From Methanoculleus sp. (GTDB lineage Archaea; Halobacteriota; Methanomicrobia; Methanomicrobiales; Methanoculleaceae), in assembly GCF_020696975.1 (NCBI RefSeq), contig NZ_JAJGBK010000003.1, forward strand, positions 1-64,000: 64,000 nt of DNA, read 5' to 3'. Under the pieces are notes generated by a model, which had not been told where the DNA came from, did not search any database, and saw only the letters and a program-made list of their open reading frames with translations. Every line of letters begins with the position of its first letter. The stretch's first letter is position 1. A program made the translations under genes and the position numbers. Below are positions 1-10,326 of this stretch, in pieces.

Positions 1-2
1 AG

Positions 3-1907
3 ATGGCCTTCTACGTCTGGAACGACTGGACCGATCTGCAGGAGAAGAAAGAGGAGACAGAGAAGGTCGAACACCGCGTCGACACGATGATCAAGCAGAA
101 CCCGCTCGCGATCGCGACGCTTCGCCCGGACAAGAGCCGGATCGACATCAACGACGAGTATGCCCGGATGTGGCGGGGAACCCGGGAAGAGACCCTTGCA
201 AAGAAGCTCTACGACTATGACATCACCATCCTTGATGGCGACCACTTCTACGCCTGCTACGAGACGAAGAAGCTCGCACGAACCGATGTCATGGTCAAGT
301 GGCCCGACGGCGTGAAGAAGTACCTGACCTTGAACGCCATCCCCATCCTCGACGAGAAGGGCGAGATCGAGATGGCCTTCTACGTCTGGAACGACTGGAG
401 CAAGCAGCAGGAGGAGATGGAGAGGATCAGGGAACTTCAGGAGCGGACGAACGTCATCGTTCAGGAGAACCCGATGCCGGTCATCGTCTGGAACCCTGAT
501 ACGACCCTGAAGATGGCGAACAAGGCTTTCCTGAAACTCTCAGGATACACCGAAGATCAGGCGCTAAGACTCACCATCCACGACTTGAAGTATCTCTCCC
601 AGTCGGGCCAGGGGGCTCTCGACACCCTGCGGAGCCGGCAGGCAAGCCACGGAGAGGCCACGATAGAATTCCCATCCGGCACCTACATCCTTGACAGGCA
701 CAACATACCGCTCCTCGACGGTACCGGCAATCTGGAATCGGTCCTCACCGTCTATAACGACGTCACCGAGCAGCGGGAGAGAGAAAGCCAGATCCGGGAT
801 CTGATGGAGACCGCGAAGCAGGAAGGCGAGAAACTCGGAAAGAGTGCCGAAGAACTTGGGAAAGCGCTCGCCGCAATGGCAAAAGGCGATCTGACGGCGT
901 TTGTGAACGCAGAATCCAACGACCCACTGGAGAAGGTGAAGATCGATTACAACGCCTCGCTGACCGCCATCCGCTCCCTCCTCGGGGAGGTGGCAAAAGC
1001 AGCCCATCAGGTCGAGATGACCACAAAAGAGGTCAGCAAGAGCTCCGACGAGATCATCCGGGCCACAGAGCAGGTTGCCAGCTCGACACAGCAGTCGTCG
1101 GAGGATGCACGGCGGCAGCTTGAGAAGATCGAGGAGATCGGGAAGGATATCAACGATCTCTCGGCATCTATCGAGGAGATTGCTAGCACGTCGCAGGAGG
1201 TCATGGAGCACGTCTCGAAGGCCTCGAAGGAGGGGAACGAAGCAGCCTCCCTCGGCGAAGTCGCGACGAAGAAGATGCAGCTTGTCGAGGAGATCTCCAA
1301 ACAGACCGTAGGCGAGATCAGCACCCTCAACAACCAGATGCGCGAGATCAATAATATCGTCAAACTGATCGCCGACATCGCCAACCAGACCAACCTGTTA
1401 GCGCTGAATGCCGCAATCGAGGCCGCCCGTGCCGGGGAGCACGGACGCGGGTTTGCCGTCGTTGCAGGCGAGATCCGGAACCTTGCCGGTGAGTCCAAGC
1501 GGGCAAGCCAGGATATCGAGGACCTGATCCGGACCATCCAGGCCAGCACCGAGAAGACCACGGGCTCCATGCAGGCATCCCACCAGGAGATCCAGGCAGG
1601 CATCGAGAGCGTCAACAAGGTCATTGAAGGCTTGAATCGGATCGTCAACGGCGTGGAGGTGGTCGCCCACGGCATCACCGAGATAACGAAGGCCACCGAA
1701 GACCAGGCAAACTCCACGAACGAAGTCATGCAGAAGATGGACGAGTCCAACAACATGACCAAGGAGAGCCTGACCCGCACCGAGGATATGGCGGCACTCG
1801 CAGAGGAGGTCAGCGCGTCGACAGAGGAGGTCGGGAGCGCATCGCACGAACTGGCAGATATGGCCGGACAGCTCGAGAAGATGATGAGGCAGTTCAAGCT
1901 GAACTGA
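3..1907 (+). CDS. Methyl-accepting chemotaxis protein with tandem PAS domains (5' end likely outside window)
   Basis: Repeated PAS-like segments (MAFYVWNDW twice); MCP signalling hairpin '[40 protein letters not shown]'. Confidence 0.93.
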   Translation: MAFYVWNDWTDLQEKKEETEKVEHRVDTMIKQNPLAIATLRPDKSRIDINDEYARMWRGTREETLAKKLYDYDITILDGDHFYACYETKKLARTDVMVKWPDGVKKYLTLNAIPILDEKGEIEMAFYVWNDWSKQQEEMERIRELQERTNVIVQENPMPVIVWNPDTTLKMANKAFLKLSGYTEDQALRLTIHDLKYLSQSGQGALDTLRSRQASHGEATIEFPSGTYILDRHNIPLLDGTGNLESVLTVYNDVTEQRERESQIRDLMETAKQEGEKLGKSAEELGKALAAMAKGDLTAFVNAESNDPLEKVKIDYNASLTAIRSLLGEVAKAAHQVEMTTKEVSKSSDEIIRATEQVASSTQQSSEDARRQLEKIEEIGKDINDLSASIEEIASTSQEVMEHVSKASKEGNEAASLGEVATKKMQLVEEISKQTVGEISTLNNQMREINNIVKLIADIANQTNLLALNAAIEAARAGEHGRGFAVVAGEIRNLAGESKRASQDIEDLIRTIQASTEKTTGSMQASHQEIQAGIESVNKVIEGLNRIVNGVEVVAHGITEITKATEDQANSTNEVMQKMDESNNMTKESLTRTEDMAALAEEVSASTEEVGSASHELADMAGQLEKMMRQFKLN

Positions 1908-1916
1908 GAAGAGAGA

Positions 1917-2396
1917 ATGGCAGCATCCGTAGACGTGGTGGAGTTCCAGCTCGGGAAGGAACACTACGCACTGGATATCCAGATCGCACGGGAGATCGTG
2001 GAGATGATGCCGATCACTCCCCTTCCCCGTGCTCCCCGGTACCTTGCGGGAATCATCAACCTGCGGGGCGAGATCACAAACATCATCGACCTCAGAGATC
2101 TCCTTGGTCTTCCTGAATCAGAGGGGATCGAGAACCAAAAGATTGTCGTGCTGATGCCGGATGTGGCAGGCGGATCAAACGTGGGAATCATCGTCGATGA
2201 TGTCCACAGTGTTATCTCGGTTCGCGATGAGCAGATGGAACGCATCAATGACGGTATTACGTCCTCGATTAGCGGTTATGTTAAAGCGGTCATCAAGATA
2301 GGGAATGAAGAGAATAATGAGGCAAAAACCCTTATTATCTGGCTCGATGTCCAGAAAGTAATCGATGATCTCGGACATTTCCAGAACACCCCATAA
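1917..2396 (+). CDS. cheW: Chemotaxis protein CheW
   Basis: CheW signature 'EIVEMMPITPLPRAPRYLAGIINLRGEITNIIDLRDLLGL'; follows MCP. Confidence 0.92.
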   Translation: MAASVDVVEFQLGKEHYALDIQIAREIVEMMPITPLPRAPRYLAGIINLRGEITNIIDLRDLLGLPESEGIENQKIVVLMPDVAGGSNVGIIVDDVHSVISVRDEQMERINDGITSSISGYVKAVIKIGNEENNEAKTLIIWLDVQKVIDDLGHFQNTP

Positions 2397-2426
2397 ACCG
2401 GCAATCAGGTAAGAGAAGAACGCAGC

Positions 2427-3224
2427 ATGGATGACTTTATATCGCTCCAGAGGAGCATCGAAAGACTGGTCCGGATCAAGTGCTCAAATTATAAAGAGGA
2501 CTATATCAAACGGCGCATCCTCTCCAGGATGCGCCTGACAAACGCTACGGACTACGAAACCTACCACAAATATCTCCTGGCAAATCCACAGGAGGTTGAC
2601 CTGCTCCGTAATGCCCTCACTATCAACGTCACCAAATTTTTCCGGGACCCGGAGGTCTTTGAGGTGATACGGCGGGAGATTCTTCCGGATCTCGCCCGCC
2701 GCAAGAAGTCAATCAGAATCTGGTGTGCCGGCTGTGCCACGGGTGAAGAACCCTACTCGATCGCCATCCTTGCACACGAGATGATGGCGCTCCACCGGGA
2801 TATCAGCGTAACGATATACGCGACCGATATCGACACCGTGGTGCTGCAAAAAGCCATGGCCGGGATCTACGATCAAAAGGCACTTGAGAATGTAGATGAA
2901 AAGAGAGTCCGCAAGCACTTCATCAGTCACGAAAACGGCACGTTTGAAGTCCGCCCTCACATCAGAGAACTCGTCAAATTCCGGCAGCACGACCTGATGT
3001 CCGGCGTTCCTGCCGTGCGGTATGTCGACGCTGTCACCTGCCGAAATGTCACGATTTACTTCACCGAGAAACAGAAGAACGATCTTGCACATCTTTTCCA
3101 CACGGCACTTGGCATTGACGGCTACTATATCATGGGCAAGACGGAGTACCTGGGAAGAGAAGTGGAACACCTTTTTGTCCCTTATAACGTTATGCAGAAG
3201 ATACTGCAGAAGAAGGCACCCTGA
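2427..3224 (+). CDS. cheR: Chemotaxis protein methyltransferase CheR
   Basis: 'IRIWCAGCATGEEPYSIAIL' SAM-binding motif; 'NVTKFFRDPEVFE'. Confidence 0.93.
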   Translation: MDDFISLQRSIERLVRIKCSNYKEDYIKRRILSRMRLTNATDYETYHKYLLANPQEVDLLRNALTINVTKFFRDPEVFEVIRREILPDLARRKKSIRIWCAGCATGEEPYSIAILAHEMMALHRDISVTIYATDIDTVVLQKAMAGIYDQKALENVDEKRVRKHFISHENGTFEVRPHIRELVKFRQHDLMSGVPAVRYVDAVTCRNVTIYFTEKQKNDLAHLFHTALGIDGYYIMGKTEYLGREVEHLFVPYNVMQKILQKKAP

Positions 3225-3244
3225 CGCAAGTGCATGAGTGAATA

Positions 3245-3505
3245 TTACCAGCGGCGACCGGAGGAGTCTGTATCCGTGCCGGTTTCGTCAAATCTCGACA
3301 TCTGGTGCATGAAGGCCTTCCGCTGCTGGTAACGCTTCAACTCGGAGATCAACAGGCAGAGGTTCACACCGACAACGACGATGATGAGCATGAGGCTGAT
3401 CCAGCGCTGGCCGTCGTTCTGTGATGTGATGAATGTTGCTACGAGGAGCACCACGAACGAGAGCAGATAAAAGATCACCCATGTACGCGCTTCAGGAACT
3501 TCCAT
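3245..3505 (-). CDS. Small membrane protein (two predicted TM segments)
   Basis: Hydrophobic segments VIFYLLSFVVLLVATFI and ISLMLIIVVVGVNLCLLI. Confidence 0.6.
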   Translation of the reverse strand: MEVPEARTWVIFYLLSFVVLLVATFITSQNDGQRWISLMLIIVVVGVNLCLLISELKRYQQRKAFMHQMSRFDETGTDTDSSGRRW

Positions 3506-3687
3506 GCTCTCAATTAGACATTTGTATAGTCCCCATATTAACAGTTCCGCTATTAAATTTCACATGAGGCAGGACATAATGCCAAAATAGTATTCCTTAG
3601 AACCCAGCGTGCTGAACGGCGACCGTATAAAGGTCATTGCCAAGATTAATTCGAAGGTATTTTTAACTCGCGCATCCCTCTACATCT

Positions 3688-4284
3688 GTGGATAAAGGCG
3701 ACATTTTGAGCATCCTTGCTGCCCTGCTCATCGTCTCTGTTGCAGGAATAGTGTTTCACCCCCCTGCAATGGAGACCGGGCCAGAAGCGCCGGTAAGCAA
3801 CCCGCCTGAGAGCGTGCCGACACCCCCCATCACCGCCTCCCCTGCACCGACATTGCCCGTGCCACTTGAGCCCGCCAGGATCTCCTATACGACCGGGATC
3901 TGGAGTTACCCACGTTGCTATCTCCCTGACAACCTCACACAGTATGGCGGGTCCGACCCCCTGTGGAAGGAGAGTCCGGATATCGTTTCGTTCGCATATA
4001 TCGAGGAGGCGAGGGGGGGCGTCACTGAGACGTTCCACGTGCCTTACACGGTCTGGAGACTGAACTGCAGTGTCTCTGCAACGGTAAGGCCAGAGGCAGC
4101 ACACTTTCGGATGGCGCTCGTGGAGCGGGAGAGCGGGATGATTATAGAAGGGGCAGATCTGCGCTATCCGGGCACGATCGTCAAAAACGTAGAGCGGGGA
4201 GGTAAGGACTTCTACATCATCGTCAGCGTGGATGATGTCGACTCATACCGCATCACCCTGGAGACGCTCCCCGGATACCTCTGA
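3688..4284 (+). CDS. Hypothetical secreted/lipid-anchored protein, Pro-rich N-terminal linker
   Basis: GTG start, hydrophobic N-terminus ILAALLIVSVAGIVF then PTPPITASPAPT linker. Confidence 0.65.
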   Translation: MDKGDILSILAALLIVSVAGIVFHPPAMETGPEAPVSNPPESVPTPPITASPAPTLPVPLEPARISYTTGIWSYPRCYLPDNLTQYGGSDPLWKESPDIVSFAYIEEARGGVTETFHVPYTVWRLNCSVSATVRPEAAHFRMALVERESGMIIEGADLRYPGTIVKNVERGGKDFYIIVSVDDVDSYRITLETLPGYL

Positions 4285-4285
4285 T

Positions 4286-4471
4286 TCAAATCTTTTCGAT
4301 GGTGACCCTGACCCGGTCCCCGGCCCGCACACCGTGACCCTTCGGGACGTCGATGTTGAACCAGAGCACTTCCGGATTCTCATGGCTCTTGTCCTGAGAC
4401 ATGAGGCAGTCCTTGTGGTCGTTGATGGTTGCCACAAACTCGACGGGTGCTTCGAACTCAATGATCTTCAT
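4286..4471 (-). CDS. Small conserved hypothetical protein
   Basis: ORF with probable start MKIIEFEAPVEFVATINDHKD...; coding-like composition. Confidence 0.5.
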   Translation of the reverse strand: MKIIEFEAPVEFVATINDHKDCLMSQDKSHENPEVLWFNIDVPKGHGVRAGDRVRVTIEKI

Positions 4472-4500
4472 GCCGTAGAATAGAGCGTTCCTGAATAAAA

Positions 4501-4752
4501 TTATGATGGACGGGGAGTAACACGCCACGTCGTACTGTTTGAATAACTCCAGCGCCTGATATCCAGTTCATCACAGATCTCTGAGAGGATGGCAAGGTTA
4601 ATGCCGACCTCTTTTGCCGAAAGCCCCAGATCGGTTGCGATATATTTGGATTTGAAGTATGATTTTCCTGCTTTCAGCCCCGACTTGAGGTGATACAGGA
4701 TCTTTCGCTGAGTGTCGCTATATCTTTCTTTAATACGATCTTTTGTTGACAT
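4501..4752 (-). CDS. Small winged-helix protein (DUF7123-like)
   Basis: 'YFKSKYIATDLGLSAKEVGINLAILSE' HTH-like segment. Confidence 0.6.
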   Translation of the reverse strand: MSTKDRIKERYSDTQRKILYHLKSGLKAGKSYFKSKYIATDLGLSAKEVGINLAILSEICDELDIRRWSYSNSTTWRVTPRPS

Positions 4753-5037
4753 TTACGAATTCCCTCAGAGCAAGTGGTTTTAGTGCAAACCAATATATAA
4801 ATATATCTATTTGGACTCGTTAAATCGCAAGATGCGTATACAAATCACTGCATACAAATGGGCATCATCGTGTCTATCGGTAGGGTGAAGATCATGATTT
4901 GCATCATGAGAGGGCGACCGGCCACCGCCGGCGCGGATACCGGGGGGAGCGGCCCCTCTCGCGTCGGGACTGGTTGTGGATACCGGGTCCTTGATTGGGT
5001 GAACCACTCTCCCCCCTGCTGCCGGAGTGTTCTGCCA

Positions 5038-5862
5038 TCACCTCCTGCGCCCGAGGATCACGACAAGGAGTCCGGCGGCTGCAATGGCCGCAATGACGCC
5101 GATGATCGAGAGGGGGGCTGCCGAAGTCGGGCTGGGATTTACCTGTGCCGCCTGTATCGGCGTGAACGTCGGCAGATCAACCGTGGACGTCTCTACAGGT
5201 GCTGTCCCGGTCGTTACCTCACCCGTCCCGATAGTGACGGGAGGTCTGGCCTCCGTGGTGGTGGCGTTGAAGGTCTCGTTCTCTAACGATCCGTTGACGG
5301 TCTCGTTATCGAGGCTCTCATCCCCCCGGGTCCCATTGATGGTCCCATTCTCCGGGGTCGCGTAGAACCTTTCATCCTCGAGGCTCTCGTTCTCCAGGAA
5401 TTCGTTGTCCAGGGTCTCTATAGGGGTCTCCTCCAGGGTATCCTCAGGGGTAGCAGGTAGGGTCTCCTCCGGAGTCTCTTCCGGGGTATCCTCCAGAGTA
5501 GCAAGTAGGGTCTCCTCCGGAGTCTCTTCTGGGGTATCCTCCAGAGTAGCAAGTAGGGTCTCCTCTGGAGTCTCTTCTGGGGTATCCTCCAGAGTAGCAG
5601 GTAGGGTCTCCTCCGGGGTCTCGCCGGGTGTCGGAGGGAGTGTCCAGGTCAGAGGAGTCGAGGATGCCGTGCTCTGGGCCGCTACGGGAGACATAAGGGC
5701 TGCTGCCGCCATAAGCAGCACAACCAGAAATCCTCCCAGTGTCCATCGGTTTCCTGCCATGAGGACTCCAGTGAGACATAATTGTATTTTTATATTTCGG
5801 TCAACATCAAAACTCCCAGGCCGCTGACTGCCCGGTGCTGCCCCACGATGCGGTGATACCAT
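5038..5862 (-). CDS. Cell-surface protein with signal peptide, 16-aa Glu/Thr-rich repeats, many N-X-S/T sequons and C-terminal TM anchor
   Basis: Signal-like FLVVLLMAAAALMSPVAA; ETLLATLEDTPEETPE repeats; C-terminus LSIIGVIAAIAAAGLLVVILGRRR. Confidence 0.8.
   Translation of the reverse strand: MVSPHRGAAPGSQRPGSFDVDRNIKIQLCLTGVLMAGNRWTLGGFLVVLLMAAAALMSPVAAQSTASSTPLTWTLPPTPGETPEETLPATLEDTPEETPEETLLATLEDTPEETPEETLLATLEDTPEETPEETLPATPEDTLEETPIETLDNEFLENESLEDERFYATPENGTINGTRGDESLDNETVNGSLENETFNATTTEARPPVTIGTGEVTTGTAPVETSTVDLPTFTPIQAAQVNPSPTSAAPLSIIGVIAAIAAAGLLVVILGRRR
5411..5650. repeat. 48-bp in-frame tandem repeat (about 4 units plus partial) in surface-protein gene
   Basis: 'agggtctc' recurs at 5411, 5459, 5507, 5555 and 5603 (period 48). 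Confidence 0.85.
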
Positions 5863-6020
5863 ACAGTTACCCGGCAGGGAACCTCAGAGGAAGATACCGG
5901 AATAGCGGGATAAAAGGAGAATATCGGCGGCCGGAAAGCCTCTTCTTGCGGCCGGTCTTTAAACAACAATCAATCGGCCGGCCAGCCGGGCCATACTGCC
6001 AAGCAAGAAAGAAGTAGCGA

Positions 6021-7856
6021 TCAGATTGGTGCCTCACCAATCTTCTGGATCAGGCTCTCGACCACCACGTCACGCATCCCTTCAACGAACTTGATACTCC
6101 CGACGACAAGATGACCGCCGCCGCTCACGCCGCCGCCGGCGATCTCGCTATGCAGTTCGCGCACCATCCTGGGTATATTCATCATAACGCCGCGGGAACG
6201 CAGGACGGCAAAGTCCGGGCCGAACCCGATTGTCACGACCGGCTCTCCCGGGTGGGCTTTGACCAGCCGGTCGTGCACCTCCCCTGAGGTCTTCCCCGGC
6301 GGGGGGAACGTGAACCGGTGGGCAAACAGTTCCACATCGAGCATGAAGAGGTGAGCGCCGTTAGGAAGCATCCTGCTCTCGACGTGGGGCATGATGGCCT
6401 CGAGCTGCTCCTCGATCGCGTGATTCGCCTCTTCGACCAGCAGGTCGACGAACCGCTCATGGCGGTCGGGATCGCCGGAGAGGTTCAGGATATCCTTGAT
6501 GATCTCCCTCCCGTCGCTGAACCGAAGCCAGAACTGCTCGTAGTCGAGCGCGAGCGCGATATCGCGGCAGTCGTCCTCGGAGTATTCAGGCGCGGCGAGC
6601 GCCAGATAGCGAGCGCGCTCCGGCGCCTCGCTCCGGTCCCCGACCCCCGCGATCGCCGGCAGGTGCCGGATCTGGTCCTCGATCGCCGGGTTGACCATAC
6701 GGGCGACCTCCGTTCCCAGCATCCCGGCTGTGATCCCGTAATCGCCACCCACGTGGTAGGGGTTGACATGCCCGATCAGGTAATCGTCCACGATCTCGTC
6801 GGGGTGGTGGTGGTCCACGACCATCACCGGGAGACCGAAGATCCGGGTCACCTTGAGCGACGGCATATCCTCCTCAGTGGATCCGTTGTCCATCAGGAGA
6901 ATCATCGGCATCTTCTGTCCGTAGCGGACGTTGTCCTTGAGCGCAAAGTCGAGATCCCGCGTGATGTCCTCGATCTCATAGAACGGGGCCTTGGACGGAG
7001 ACCGCTTGAAGAGGAAGTACTCCGCGTCGAAGTCCCCACCGCTCTCCCGGAGCAGCGCGGTCACCGCCTGTTCGATGGCAACCGCGGCGCATATGCCGTC
7101 CGCATCCGCATGGTGCCGAAGGATGATCGGCCGCGCGGTCAGGACCGCCTTGCGGATCTCTTTTGCCACCTGGCGCATCTGCGGTCGAAGGGCAGAAAGG
7201 ACATCGCTCTCCACCAGGAACGGGAGGTCGGGGGGTTCCGCGCGCCTGTCGAGCGCAGCATCGATCCGCTCCCGGACCCGTGCCGCATCCTCCGGCTCCA
7301 TGACCGCCATGGACGAGACCTCGATCTGGAGCTGATTGTTGCGCTGCATCACCTCACCCGTGAGGGTGACGACATCCCCGAGGTTCACCTCAGGGTAGGC
7401 GCGGACGCCCGCCTCGATGAACGCAGCCGCGTTTGCGGTGCCGGATTCATCCACGACGGTGAAGATTGTCGGCCCCGACGTCTGCTTGATCTGGGCGACT
7501 TCACTCTCGATCAGCACCGTCCTGCCTATCTTCTTCCCGATATCGGCAAGGAGGACGCTCGTCGTCTTCTTGGTCACATTCCGGGTCTGGTAGACAGTCG
7601 GCGTGACCTCTTCAAGGTCGATGTTGCCGTTGCTCCGGATCTGGAGGACGTGGACGATGATCGGGTCACGCTCGGTATGCTGCAACTTCACGTTGCTCTT
7701 ATGAACGAGCCCCTTGACCCGGTCATTTAACTGGACAAAGACCCCAAACGGAGCAAATCCCTGCACCCGCCCGAGATACGTCTTTCCTTCCTCCACCTCG
7801 TCGAGATCGCAGTTCGCTCCGAGGCGATAGACAATCGTATCTTCTGTATCTTCCAT
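6021..7856 (-). CDS. DHH-family phosphoesterase (RecJ-like) with S1 and OB-fold domains
   Basis: S1-like 'YLGRVQGFAPFGVFVQLNDRVKGLVHKS'; OB segment; DHH motif 'VMVVDHHHPDE'; 'GGGGVSGGGHLVVG'-type DHHA1 end. Confidence 0.9.
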   Translation of the reverse strand: MEDTEDTIVYRLGANCDLDEVEEGKTYLGRVQGFAPFGVFVQLNDRVKGLVHKSNVKLQHTERDPIIVHVLQIRSNGNIDLEEVTPTVYQTRNVTKKTTSVLLADIGKKIGRTVLIESEVAQIKQTSGPTIFTVVDESGTANAAAFIEAGVRAYPEVNLGDVVTLTGEVMQRNNQLQIEVSSMAVMEPEDAARVRERIDAALDRRAEPPDLPFLVESDVLSALRPQMRQVAKEIRKAVLTARPIILRHHADADGICAAVAIEQAVTALLRESGGDFDAEYFLFKRSPSKAPFYEIEDITRDLDFALKDNVRYGQKMPMILLMDNGSTEEDMPSLKVTRIFGLPVMVVDHHHPDEIVDDYLIGHVNPYHVGGDYGITAGMLGTEVARMVNPAIEDQIRHLPAIAGVGDRSEAPERARYLALAAPEYSEDDCRDIALALDYEQFWLRFSDGREIIKDILNLSGDPDRHERFVDLLVEEANHAIEEQLEAIMPHVESRMLPNGAHLFMLDVELFAHRFTFPPPGKTSGEVHDRLVKAHPGEPVVTIGFGPDFAVLRSRGVMMNIPRMVRELHSEIAGGGVSGGGHLVVGSIKFVEGMRDVVVESLIQKIGEAPI

Positions 7857-7870
7857 GCTAATTCACCAAA

Positions 7871-9109
7871 TCATTCTTCGGGCAGCTCGACGGTGTACCC
7901 GGCAAGTTCATACAACCGGCACTCACCATCCCGTCTGCCCTTTGCTATGATAATATCACCGCTCTCCAGTCGGACACCCTTCCCCGGACGGTAGACCCAC
8001 CGGTCGCCGTGTTTGATGGCGAGCACGACCATCCCGGTCACCGTCCCGAGCGACGCCTCCTTGAGGGTCCTCCCCACAAGCGGCGACGACCCTGCCACGG
8101 GTATCCGCGTGATGATCTCATCCGACTCCCGGACGATCTTTTTGAAGACCGGCGGGATCTCGATATCGCGGAGGAGGACGTCAACGATAGAGTGAGCCGA
8201 ATCGCTGATGGCTTGGGCGAACGAGGACATGTACAGGAGGCCCCGGAGATAGCGCACATCCTCGATCTTTCGTGCCGCCTCGAGGATCCAGAGGTCCAGG
8301 TCGTAGCGCATATCATCAAGCGTCGAATCAAGGGCGACCACCTCGTGCGCCACGTCCTTGTTGTTGAAGAGGAGGGAGGTGTACGCGAGCCCCACAGAGA
8401 GCTCGGAGAGGTTCTTCATCTCGATGATCAGCTGGACCGCCCGGTCAAGGTCATCGACATCGCCTGCATGTGAGGGCTCAACCCGGGGGCGCTCCGCCAT
8501 CCCCGCCATCAGAAAGAGGATATCCTCTCCGGCCTCCGGGCCCCGCGCGATCAGGATATCCTCGCTCTCCACCCGGGTGGTCTTGTCCGGATCGTAGATC
8601 CAGCCTTTGCCACGCCGGATGGCGATCACCTGCATCCCCGTCGTGCTCTGGACCTTGAGGTCACCGAGCGTGCGGCCGGCAAGTTCACTCCCCTGGCTGA
8701 CGATAACCCGGGTGACGATCTCCTCAGCCTCGGGAAAGACGCGCTTGAGTTTTGCTGGAAACCTGATATCCTTCAGGATGAGTTTTGCTATATCCGAGGC
8801 CGAGTTCGCGATCCTCTCCGCGGCCTCGGCCACCTGGAGCATGCCGCTCATCGCCTCCGCCTCCTCGAGGCGCCTGGCGCCGAGGACGCTCTGAATTCTG
8901 GCCTGATAGACCAGTTTATTCATGCTTTCCTCGAGATTGATCACTTCAAGCGCTATCTCTTTGCTGTCGAAGAGTATCGCAGAGTACGAGAGATCAACCA
9001 TCAGTTCAGAGACATCCTTCATCTCGATCAGGGCGTCTTTGAAGCTGATTGGCTGGTATTCACGTTCCATCATGGGTCTGTTAACCGTCGATTTCATATA
9101 TCCTTTCAC
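7871..9109 (-). CDS. Potassium channel/transport regulator with PhoU-like and TrkA-C (RCK_C) domain duplication
   Basis: Two copies of 'GRTLGDLKVQSTTGMQVIAIRRG...DILIARG'-type TrkA-C domain. Confidence 0.85.
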   Translation of the reverse strand: MKGYMKSTVNRPMMEREYQPISFKDALIEMKDVSELMVDLSYSAILFDSKEIALEVINLEESMNKLVYQARIQSVLGARRLEEAEAMSGMLQVAEAAERIANSASDIAKLILKDIRFPAKLKRVFPEAEEIVTRVIVSQGSELAGRTLGDLKVQSTTGMQVIAIRRGKGWIYDPDKTTRVESEDILIARGPEAGEDILFLMAGMAERPRVEPSHAGDVDDLDRAVQLIIEMKNLSELSVGLAYTSLLFNNKDVAHEVVALDSTLDDMRYDLDLWILEAARKIEDVRYLRGLLYMSSFAQAISDSAHSIVDVLLRDIEIPPVFKKIVRESDEIITRIPVAGSSPLVGRTLKEASLGTVTGMVVLAIKHGDRWVYRPGKGVRLESGDIIIAKGRRDGECRLYELAGYTVELPEE

Positions 9110-10314
9110 TGCAATAGCAGGCCAATCGCCGCCACAAGCGTAGCCGCACCGATCAGGTCGATCAGGCTTGTGATGACAGGGATTCCAAAGTTGTCGGGAT
9201 CGAGACCATACCGGAACGAAAGGCTCGCTGTGACGTACGCCACGCCATTCACCAGTGTCATGACGACCAGACCCGCTGCAAGACTGATAGTGACCAGCAT
9301 TCCAAGCCCGGGGCTGTTTAACCCCATGAGCACCGCCGCACCATGCGCGATGAGCGCCAGCAGTGGAAGCAGTATCAACGTATAGAGGTAGGAAATAATA
9401 AAATGATGCACAACGCCGCGCTCGGGGAGAAATGAGGGGTTGAGCTCGCCTGTGTGCATCTCTGTCGATAGACGTGACCCGAGGATGCCGCCTATCGACC
9501 CGAGGCCGCCCGTAAACGGCGGTATCAGGACGAGAAAGACCGCAAACGCCACCAGACGGTCGAGGTTGAGCGAGTAGGTCAGCCCGGCCAGCGTGCCGAG
9601 AGCGCTGAGCGGGATGAGGAGAAAGAGGTTCTCCCGGACGATCGCTCCGATCCCTTCCTGCCGGTTGCGGGTGTAGAGGAGGGTGGCGACGGCGACGGCA
9701 ACCGCGACGGCCCCGGCCACCAGGCGCACCCAGGGAGAGAGGAGCATGATGAACGTCGCGGAGAGGACGAGGATAGGAAGCGTGACGATATCCCCGGAGG
9801 TGGTGACGGTCGGGGCGGCGATCATATCGAGGTCGAGGCCGTAGCGGTAACTTGCAAGGGCGACGACCAGCGTAATCCCCATCACCACAACCCCCGCGAT
9901 AACACCGCTCGTGACCGATATCAGCACAAGATCGGTGACGCCCACGACGGGATACCCGAAGAGCAGGCTTGCCGCGTAAGCGAAGATGCCAAGGACAAAC
10001 GCTATGAGAATCGTCACCACAAACGATGCGCGGATGTTGTCGCCAAGGACGGAGCCCTCCGCAAACTCGATGGAGAACTCTCCAAGATGCATCGACGAGG
10101 AGAGGCGGGATGCGAATACGCCGGCGATGCTCCCCCGGGTATGAATGATCGACGGCAGAAGTACCATCAGGCCGGGGATCAGCCCGAGGACTTCACGGAC
10201 GGAACCAAGGTAGATGCCTGCAATGCTCAGGACAGCAGCGCTGAGGAGCAGAGCGCCAAGGCCGGTGAGAATCAGGCGGCTCTGGCTGGATAGGCCCTGC
10301 TCCATCACCATCAC
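9106..10314 (-). CDS. Mg2+/divalent cation transporter, MgtE/SLC41-like (internally duplicated)
   Basis: Multiple TMs; duplicated 'GSIGGILGSRLSTEMHTGEL' / 'GSIAGVFASRLSSSMHLGEF'. Confidence 0.82.
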   Translation of the reverse strand: MMVMEQGLSSQSRLILTGLGALLLSAAVLSIAGIYLGSVREVLGLIPGLMVLLPSIIHTRGSIAGVFASRLSSSMHLGEFSIEFAEGSVLGDNIRASFVVTILIAFVLGIFAYAASLLFGYPVVGVTDLVLISVTSGVIAGVVVMGITLVVALASYRYGLDLDMIAAPTVTTSGDIVTLPILVLSATFIMLLSPWVRLVAGAVAVAVAVATLLYTRNRQEGIGAIVRENLFLLIPLSALGTLAGLTYSLNLDRLVAFAVFLVLIPPFTGGLGSIGGILGSRLSTEMHTGELNPSFLPERGVVHHFIISYLYTLILLPLLALIAHGAAVLMGLNSPGLGMLVTISLAAGLVVMTLVNGVAYVTASLSFRYGLDPDNFGIPVITSLIDLIGAATLVAAIGLLLQ

Positions 10315-10326
10315 CGTCCATTCCCA

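Noticed and set aside
5411-5650. CRISPR-like array
   Set aside because: Repeats are contiguous 48-bp in-frame coding repeats with no unique spacers.
6318-7730. 470-aa plus-strand ORF antisense to the DHH/RecJ-like gene
   Set aside because: High-GC antisense shadow ORF; low-complexity Arg/Asp/Val composition and no recognisable domain, while the minus-strand gene has clear motifs.
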